Shown: piece after piece, positions 56,501 to 64,000 of the stretch
Layout: every line of letters begins with the position of its first letter
Numbering within the stretch: position 1 is the stretch's first letter
Assembly: GCA_964020155.1 (NCBI GenBank)
Contig: OZ026546.1
Location: forward strand, 4,918,900-4,982,899
Source: Chondrilla cf. caribensis
Taxonomy: Eukaryota > Porifera > Demospongiae > Chondrillida > Chondrillidae
DNA length: 64,000 nucleotides
Reading direction: 5' to 3'
Translations under genes and position numbers: made by a program
The notes under the pieces: generated by a model
Database searches by the model: none
What the model was told of the DNA's origin: nothing
The model's input: only the letters and a program-made list of their open reading frames with translations

Positions 56501-58628
56501 TATACAATATGACAGTAATACACCTGGCAACACCCATTTACATATACATACACTACGTATAAACACACCCAAATCCTCCCCATGCATCCATCAACAGTTT
56601 CATCCTCCACACCTACCTTACTTCTTGTATCATACAAATGCTAAAATTTACTTGTATTGTACATGCATTATCCGATACCAATCTTGTCCATGGCAATACT
56701 CATACTTTGTGTGTTTGCATGTGTATGTCATCTGCCTATATATGTACACTTGTGTGTGCTTACATGTACATGCCTGCATGCATGTGTGTGCCTTAATGTG
56801 TGTGTGTAACAGTGTCATGTGCGACAGTGTCATGTGAAACTATGTACATTATGCACGTATGTACTGATTTGGACTTGGTCACCATGGTATAGTAGTGTAT
56901 GATATTACATCATACAGTGCCTCAAATATGACTGTATTTGTCTATGATATTATTATTATGTGTTTGGTTAGGTGCTGTAGAATTGCAGTACATAATAGAA
57001 GCTGGATAGTAACTATATAGTACGTAATGTGTTATGACAGAAGGATCACAGTAAATCTGCTTGAGTACTAGTAGTAGGAAATTCACGTACAGACACACAA
57101 AATTAATAATACAGTAATACACCCACACACACCCATCCCTGTACACTACCTCCTGTGACTTATCAGCTTGCTTGTGGTGATAATTATATTCAAATTCCCC
57201 TCATTTGAACAACAATTGATTATGGAGGATTTATTGTCCTGGCATTACTTAGAATAAGGCTACTGTGTGTAGCAAGACTAGAACTATGCCTTGTTAGGAC
57301 AGGAGACATATTTACATGTCTATAGTTACGTTTCTACACATTTATCTTTCTATATTAGACATTCCTTCCTGCCCTACAAGTTGTACAAGGTCTAGAAATG
57401 AGGATTTCACAACTGTTTCTGTTTCCTGCCAACAACCTCCTAATACTCCTCCAGTCACATCCACTACAGTCACCTACTGTCCTACATCATCACCAAACTG
57501 TGGGAATAGTATGAACTGTTCCACTAGTCCATGTAATATTAGTGGACTGAATGCCTGTGAAGATTATCAGTTGACGGTTGCTCCAAACAACAACTGTGGA
57601 AGTCCTTCTGGATGTACTGGGAATAGTGTAATGTCAGAGGGTCAAGGTTAGTCACAACCAACCCACACACGCACGCACGCACACACGCACGCACACACAC
57701 ATACACACACATGTACGCACACACACACACACGCACACCAGGTTATATGTTCCTGTCTTGGTATGTTCACAATATAGATATGCCATCTTGTCCCACTGGT
57801 TTAAAAGTAGAAAATGTTGACTCAATTAACTGCTTTGTATTACTGAGCTGGCAACAACCTCCAAACACTCCTCCAGTCACATCCACTACTGTCACCTACT
57901 GTCCTACATCATCACCAAACTGTGGGAATAGTATGAACTGTACTAGTCCATGTATTACTAGTGGACTAGATCCTGGTACAGAGTATCAGTTTACAGTTAT
58001 TCCAAACAACAACTGTGGAGGTACTACTGGATGTACTGGGAATATGGCTACTATGACGACTCTTGGTAAGCAATGTGCATGGCAGACGATGTCCTGATAT
58101 CTAGGCTGATATACTGCATATGTGCATGCAATGACTAGGAATACCATACATAGTACACTACAATCAAAGTCTGCTAATATTCTTGATTTGGATATTCATT
58201 CCTGTTTATGTAAACCTCCTGCCATGTAATGACCACATCAAACAACGTGGTATAGCATTATGAAAAACTACACTAAACCCCTCAACATGTATCAATTGAA
58301 AGGTTACTTCGCCTCTCTCTACTATATCTACTGCTGTCTCGTAGATTCCTGTACTGCCAGCTATCGTCAGACAAATGAAGGGGTCTCCATTGATACAACT
58401 TGTAGAACATCCTTGGGTATTGGTGTAGCTGTCCCCATTGCTGTCCTGATAGTGGTCAACATCATCAGTGTAGTGGTCGTCTTCCTCATAACAAGACACT
58501 GCTACAAGAAGGCATCTCAAATGAATTCTCCCTCAAAAGGTGAAGATGTCTGTGATCAAGTGGAGGGACCAAAGACCTATGAAGACATTGTAATGACTGA
58601 CAGTCCAGCATATGGTCCAGTGAAGTAG
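50810..58628 (+). CDS. B-type Ig/FN3 receptor with ITAM-like tail, unit 2
   Basis: Exons: 50810-50882 signal peptide ([20 protein letters not shown], donor GTTAGT); 52030-52350 Ig (two residues longer: TTTVTLTCD); 55046-55333, 57359-57646 and 57778-58065 FN3; 58345-58628 TM and tail. The product is 513 aa, with every junction in phase 1 and no stops. It has three FN3 domains where the unit 1 copy has two. The tail reads DVCDQV (the first tyrosine changed to Cys), then YEDI and YGPV. FN3 1 has no CA repeat after its donor, unlike the equivalent exons of the other genes. Intron 2 is enlarged by unique DNA (53000-55000). Predicted type I surface receptor. Confidence 0.85.
51010..52020. other. 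Intron 1 of the unit 2 B-type gene
   Basis: No exon recognised. About 51700-52000 matches 31080-31390 of unit 1; 51030-51690 is an insertion without recognisable features. Confidence 0.4.
52493..52566. repeat. (TG)n microsatellite
   Basis: TG run with TGCG variants in intron 2. Confidence 0.9.
53000..55040. other. Intron-2 insert specific to the unit 2 B-type gene
   Basis: Apart from a CA run at 53499-53590 this stretch has no counterpart in the other units, and I see no coding frame or terminal repeats that would identify an inserted element. Confidence 0.4.
55690..56430. repeat. Low-complexity and MITE-like repeats in an FN3 intron
   Basis: Degenerate GTTAACCGATAACC motifs (55700-55795), a Tigger-type MITE fragment (55942-56083, preceded by TA; right end lost), then an ATCGATTAATCGATTAATCG-rich element (56085-56430) whose start (GGGCTGAGAATCGGCT) also occurs at 23875 and 44190. 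Confidence 0.55.
57662..57739. repeat. (CA)n with ACGC variants at the FN3 donor site
   Basis: Begins about 14 bp after the donor at 57647 and ends about 40 bp before the next FN3 exon. Confidence 0.9.
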
Positions 58629-60140
58629 GACAAGACCTGGTGTATGTGGTGTGAATGATGGCAGTACAACTGTGGTGTGTTATTCTTACATACTTGAGTG
58701 ATGCAAGTGTTTGTGTGTTTATGTAGACAATATTATAGTGTATATTTGTTTGTGTGTTCGAATAATTCTAATAATGCTCTTCATCCTGTGAAGGACTGAT
58801 CTCAGGAGAGTGTCTCTTCATTACAGCACATGTACATGTACACTACCTTACCTACAGATATAATTATGGTATCACTGCAGTATTATAGCAACCTGCACAG
58901 ACTTATATATTCATTAGTAATTGCATGCATGCACTTACATGAATCTATACATAGATATTCACATGCTGTAATTTATATATGCACATACCTGCAATATATT
59001 ATTATATTATATATATATTTATAATAATATATTCACACACGCACGTGCACGGGTACCAGCATATTCCAATTCACATGCATACGTATACGTACGTACACAA
59101 ACCCACACACATGTACACATGAACACATCCTGAAAATGAAAAGTAAAACCTACTCAGCAGGAAATTACCAGTTTTTTGAGGATAAACACTTCAATTTTCA
59201 CACATGCAGAATAAACCTAACCTAGCTCTGATTAGTTATTGGTATAATATCAATAACAATGAAAATGAAGTGGACAGTGATAATGACTGTACGTACATGT
59301 GATGCCATAATATTATACGGTGTGGAGAGTACAAAGGAACATAATAAAATTAATCATACCTTTCACTGAGGTACTGACACTCAACAGTGTTCAACTGCTT
59401 CAACCATGCTCCCTACATAGATAGGACGTGTGTAGCACCAGTATATACATGATGTCATCGTAATATTAAATTTTAACTTATCATCGCTATGAGCTTAAGT
59501 GCATATGATGTAATTTACTCAATTGGTTAGTACCAAACATCTGCCACACAAGTTACACATGATATAATAATAATAAGATATAATCATTACAGTGCATAAT
59601 ATGAGCATATTACACATTGTCAAACTTCTACAATCACAAGTGCAACTACATATCCAAATGGTGTATAGTGTTATGCGTATGCACATGCAGTATAAGGTTT
59701 ACTTACATGCACATGTGTAGAGTACATATTGTTCATTAAGTAATCTGCTCAGTGCATACTCCTGGTAATACACAAACTTCACTAAGGTAATAGGTTATCT
59801 GCACAATGTGCATTTATCAGCCATATTATTGCAGATAACAAGGACTTCTACACTACATGTGTAGATTTTGTGTGTCCTTTGAGGCTCTTACTGATCCAAC
59901 TGAAACAGATTTAACTAAAGTGTGCTGAAGTGAATATAATACATTCAGTTAAACACCATAAACATTGTATTGCTTAGCAAATAATATCTCTTATACATAT
60001 GAAACTTTTGTCAAGTCCCAACATTTACCGCTAATGGCACACACATTATGTAAGTATTGTTAACACTAAAATTAATGTTGAAGGTGTCCACAGAGTTTGT
60101 TGTTATAGAGATTCAACTGTACATGTATATACAAAGGCAT
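58629..60140. other. Intergenic spacer between units 2 and 3
   Basis: First the B-type 3' flank (shared with 34934-35300), then from about 59700 the A-type upstream region (shared with 36330-36760), ending abruptly at about 60142. Confidence 0.5.
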
Positions 60141-60344
60141 TTGTCCATCGAGGGCAATCCATATTACACTCCAATCATCAATCTGCTATTACGCATACGT
60201 TGTCTTGGATATTCAATTCTGTTTTGCAAACCTCCTGTAATAACAAAAAAACTTCGTGTAGTATTATAATTATGAAAAACTACACTAGTGCCCTCACCAG
60301 CTACTTCACCTCTCTCTACTGTATCTACTGCAGCTCATTCTTAG

Positions 60345-60649
60345 ATTCCTGTACTGCTAGCTATCGTCAGCCAAGTGAAGGGGTCTCCATGGCCATTGAT
60401 GCAGCTTGTAGAACATCCTTGGGTATTGGTGTAGCTGTCCCCATTGCTGTCCTGATAGTGGTCAACATCATCAGTGTGCACGTGATGATTGCTGTCCTTG
60501 TAACAAGACGCTGCTAGTGCTCCAAGAAGACATCTCAAAAGAGTTCTCCTTCAAATGGAGATCGAAGATGTCTATGATCAAGTGGAGGGACCAAAGACCT
60601 ATGAAGACATTGTAATGACTACAGTCCAGCATATGGTCCAGTGAAGTAG
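60345..60649 (+). pseudogene. Orphan TM/tail exon
   Basis: The acceptor and the sequence SCTASYRQPSEGV through the TM helix are preserved, but insertions give an early TAG after the helix (TRRC, then stop), and later indels disrupt the tail frame around YEDI. No Ig or FN3 exon precedes it. It is the remnant of an A-type gene whose body was deleted. Confidence 0.85.
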
Positions 60650-60932
60650 GGGAACAAGACATGATACATGTGATGTGACCATTAGTACTTGACAATGTAT
60701 ATCCACATTCATGTATTTATACCTTGTACAAATTTGAATTGTTGATTCAATTATGTGTGTACGTGTTCTTCACATTGCGTGCATATTCGAATCACAGCTG
60801 AAAAATGAGTTGAGATTTTCTTCAGTCATGTCGACAACTCTCATTACATAAAATTAATGTCGATCATTCCGACAACTATACTGAGCTAGCATAACTCTCA
60901 ATTACAAGACACAAAATTTATAAGCAAGAATT

Positions 60933-60942
60933 ATTGCGCAAT
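60933..60942. promoter_or_regulatory. C/EBP-like ATTGCGCAAT
   Basis: Perfect palindrome 28 bp before the ATG of first exon 1a. Confidence 0.5.
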
Positions 60943-60970
60943 ACCGTAATTATTGCTATCCAAATAAAAC

Positions 60971-62635
60971 ATGGCCGGTTGTAGTCTTTTTCTACTGAAG
61001 GAATATCTGTCTTATAACGCCGAACTGTTCGTGGTCGTTTGTTTCTTGTTAAATCTACCGATAAACGGGCAAAGTGAGTGTGTAGTATCTAACCTACGTA
61101 TAATGTGTATAATATTATGTAGCGAGTAAGTCGGGGTCGATCTGAGAGCGTATTAAAAACTTGATACTTCAACTTGTGCTGTCCAGATTATGTAATTATG
61201 TGCTTGGGATTGTAAGAAGGGAATTGATCTACTAATGCGAATGATTGCACGTCCGGTGTGTCTCGTCATTGAAGTACATGTACACATGCAAAACTCGACT
61301 CTGGATTTCGAATACTTTACTTTCTCCCTGCTTATCCAGCCGTATGTAGACGGTTCTCGCCGAAATACGAATATGTGCTACAAGACATATATGAAAGCAT
61401 GCGGCGTGGTGTTCGTTCTTATCCGATTGAAATTGGTGGAGAAAACCTGCCCCGGCCGAATTCCCACTACACGTGGACGAATTTCCGTTTATTCAGCCAT
61501 CACGATGAAAAGGGATTTTTTTTCCTGGGAAATTATACTGGACACACTCATTTATTATATCCTATTTACCATTGGCAAGGCCTACAAGTTTTAGCCACCT
61601 GTATTCGCGGAAAACGGATGGCTGGGAAATTATACTGGACACTTTCATTGATCATAATATTATCCTATTTACCATTGGTAAGGCCTACAAGATACCTCTG
61701 TTTAAAGTTTTAGCCACCTGTATTCGTGGAGGATTAGGTAGCCGAATTTACATAACCGTACCCTCGAATTCCCGTTTTTCACTCTATGTACAAACAAACA
61801 TGGCTGTTTGCAATTTCGTTCTAATTAACTCTGTCTTAGGGCTATATAAAACCCAACTGTTCCTGGTCGTTTGCTTCGTATTTAATCTTCCTATAAACGG
61901 ACAAAGTGAGTGTTTATTATCAATAACCCTGTAATTTGGGTATGACTCCGTAACTGTTAGGTATCCTCGAGTCATTCTGAGTAATCGATATTTTACATAC
62001 ATTAAGTTCTGTATGCAGGACTGTAAGATGGGCTTATTTAAGTAAATTCCCTAATAATATGGTGATAGATTGATCGTCCACATTTTGTTACCAACAAATC
62101 TTGATTTATCGATTTTCCTGTTCTGAAATTTAATCGTAGGACCATAATTGTAAAGAAGCATACGTGAATATTTAAGTATATTTTTCATAAGTGGTGAGTA
62201 CGCACGCTGTATATATGTGCACTTGTTCATTCGATTTGTCTAGTGTATCATTATTAGTACTATAATTCTTAATATATTCTTCTTCTTATCTTTATTATCA
62301 TTTTGATTACCTCACTCCAGGTGTCGGCACACCCACTAGTGCTACAGTGTGTGATGGTGGGACTGCTACACTCGAGTGTGATATTAGTCGGTCCAATGGA
62401 GAGGCCCCACTCTGGAGAGTCTTCACCACATCTGATACCAGTGGATCCCCTGTGATCACCCTTGCTATTGGTGTGACTAGCCCTCCCTACAAATACCCTA
62501 CAGTACAACCTGGAGACACTGTGGCAAGACTGGAAGTGAATGCTAGTTCAAGTATTGATGGATACCATTTCCAGTGTAGACTACTCCTTGCACCTCCTGT
62601 TGACAGTCCGAGTACTGGAGTCATCACAGTGACAG
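60971..62635 (+). CDS. Ig receptor gene of unit 3 with two first exons; continues past the window
   Basis: Two intact signal-peptide exons precede one Ig exon: 1a at 60971-61073 (MAGCSLFLLKEYLSYNAELF) and 1b at 61800-61905 (MAVCNFVLINSVLGLYKTQLF), both ending CAA A|GTGAGT in phase 1. The Ig exon is 62321-62635 (TLECDI, LWRVFTT, DGYHFQC), open, with donor GTAACT. Only 1a has the C/EBP-like site. Downstream intron 2 matches the other genes up to the window end, where the region just before an FN3 exon is reached, so FN3 and TM exons are expected beyond 64000. Exon 1a is of the same class as the broken first exons of the Ig-only pseudogenes. Confidence 0.75.
61525..61740. repeat. Tandem duplication of about 100 bp between the two first exons
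   Basis: GGGAAATTATACTGGACAC, CCTATTTACCATTGG and TTTTAGCCACCTGTATTCG each occur twice in the same order (from about 61528 and 61624). Confidence 0.85.
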
Positions 62636-62639
62636 GTAA

Positions 62640-64000
62640 CTAGGTAATATTATCAGCTGTACCTTAATACATAATAACTGGAACAAATATGTAAATTAAT
62701 TCCAGTTGAGGCCATTTTTTGCAATGTGGTCAAAGATATTCTTTTTGTCTGTGTACTCACACACAGATTAGAACATAAATTTGGGTGTCTATGATGTAAT
62801 TAATTCTTTGAAGGTTCAAGCTCATCTTGATATCCTTTTCGTCCTAATTTGAAGGAAAATTCTTACGTATGTACCATGTATTTATGTACTCTGTTAGACA
62901 TTCGTTGATATCAAATGACTTATTTTGTTACATACTAATGTATAGGTACACTTGGGGATATGTACATACACGTAGACACATTAGTGATAAACATGTCATA
63001 TTATGTGCATCAGAGTGTATCATGCTTCTGGTGCTCATTCATTTCTTTAAAACGGAACTTATATTTCAATGCTGTATCAATTTGCATATCGTATGTATTT
63101 ACGTACGTAAGTATGGTGGGAGCCTAAGTTAGCTCACATTCGTAAAAAACACTGCCAAACATAGAAAAATTTTCTTTTGGTTTGCATGTGTGCATGTACA
63201 CATGTGAATGCTTACTGTGTGTACTTTCAGGTGTGTGTGTGTGTATATATACAGATTAATGTGTAATGAGTATTTAACAGTGTGTTGGAAAACTTTGTAC
63301 ATCATGTACTGATTTGGACTTGGTCACCATGGTAGTAGTGTGTGACATTACATCCTTCAGTGTCTCAGGCACAGTCATGTGGTATGACTATATTTGTATA
63401 TATACATTTGTATGCATATATAATATGTAATACCGATGTATGTGCGTATTTGTGGCTAAGTACTGTAGAAATTGCAGTCCATATCTGCGGTGAAGCCCTA
63501 TACACAGTTGATTATCCTGCCTTCTATAAGATTTCTCTCATTAGTGTCGGTGGTTTGCTGGATATACAATAACATTACCAAATAAAGGTGATTCTATTTT
63601 AAGATACCCTGTTTGTTCTGTAAACTCAGTGTTCTCCAACTGAATGTCGTGTTCTCAGAGGAGAGGCTACTCAAGTTATGTGCTGACCACAGAACCTGAT
63701 GAGGAATATCAATAACCTTAAGTGATATATTGTGTAATTATACCCAGCTTCTGCATGCACTGCATTTATTGTATGTCCCCTCAGGTGTGTGGTTCTTGAG
63801 CCTCAGGCAAAGAATACAGTACATAATAGAAGCTGGATAGTAACTATATAGTACGTAATGTGTTATGACAGAAGGATCACAGTAAATCGGCTTGAGTAGT
63901 GAGAAATTCACAGATACACAAGTATTAGAGAAACACACAAAAAGACACCCATCCATATACACAACCTTCTCTGTCTTACCAGCTTGCTTGCGTTAATAAT
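62640..64000. other. Intron 2 of the unit 3 gene
   Basis: Aligns with 18590-20100 and 38470-40000. No exon falls inside the window. Confidence 0.55.

Noticed and set aside
61235..61934. Three overlapping 112-120-aa ORFs
   Set aside because: They span a tandem duplication and two signal-exon regions in mixed frames; only the first exons are supported.

Overview
The window reads as animal nuclear DNA, most likely from a demosponge (inference). It has long AT-rich introns with GT-AG sites, very abundant CA/TG and ATT microsatellites, recurrent GTACATATGTAC-like motifs, several eukaryotic transposon families, and multi-exon genes for small Ig plus fibronectin-III (FN3) receptors. No rRNA, tRNA, CRISPR array or prokaryotic operon was seen.

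Layout. 1-2740 is a GC-richer block. It holds the 5' part of a BEN-domain gene (minus strand) head-to-head with an intact Tc1/mariner-type transposase (plus strand) over a symmetric promoter, followed by a CpG-rich stretch with nested inverted repeats. 3702-15655 is a minus-strand receptor gene (signal peptide-Ig-FN3-TM-tail). Its introns contain an intact Tigger/pogo transposon (4580-6451), a LINE fragment inside a TG microsatellite, a three-copy repeat family and a 520 bp MITE.

16.1-64 kb is a tandem array of a unit of about 20-23 kb, starting near 16.16, 36.34 and 59.73 kb. Each complete unit carries, in order: an A-type receptor gene (+; 16736-22299 and 36950-42300); an Ig-only pseudogene (+; 22560-23830 and 42882-44150); a minus-strand gene whose tail has two ITIM-like motifs (26713-30259, and a decayed copy 47034-48259); and a B-type receptor gene (+; 30827-34933 and 50810-58628). 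Unit 3 begins with a broken TM/tail exon and a gene with two first exons that runs off the window.

The plus-strand receptors share one design: signal peptide exon, one Ig exon, two or three cysteine-rich FN3 exons, and one exon with the TM helix and a tail ending in an ITAM-like pair (YEDI, 7 residues, YGPV). Every extracellular exon starts and ends in phase 1, so exons can be skipped or duplicated without a frameshift. FN3 donor sites are usually followed at once by long CA repeats. ITAM-like and ITIM-like genes interleaved and partly head-to-head, with paralogs losing different tail tyrosines, resemble the paired activating/inhibitory receptor clusters of vertebrate innate immunity. I propose an allorecognition or immune receptor cluster. 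The gene structures are seen in the sequence; the function is inference.
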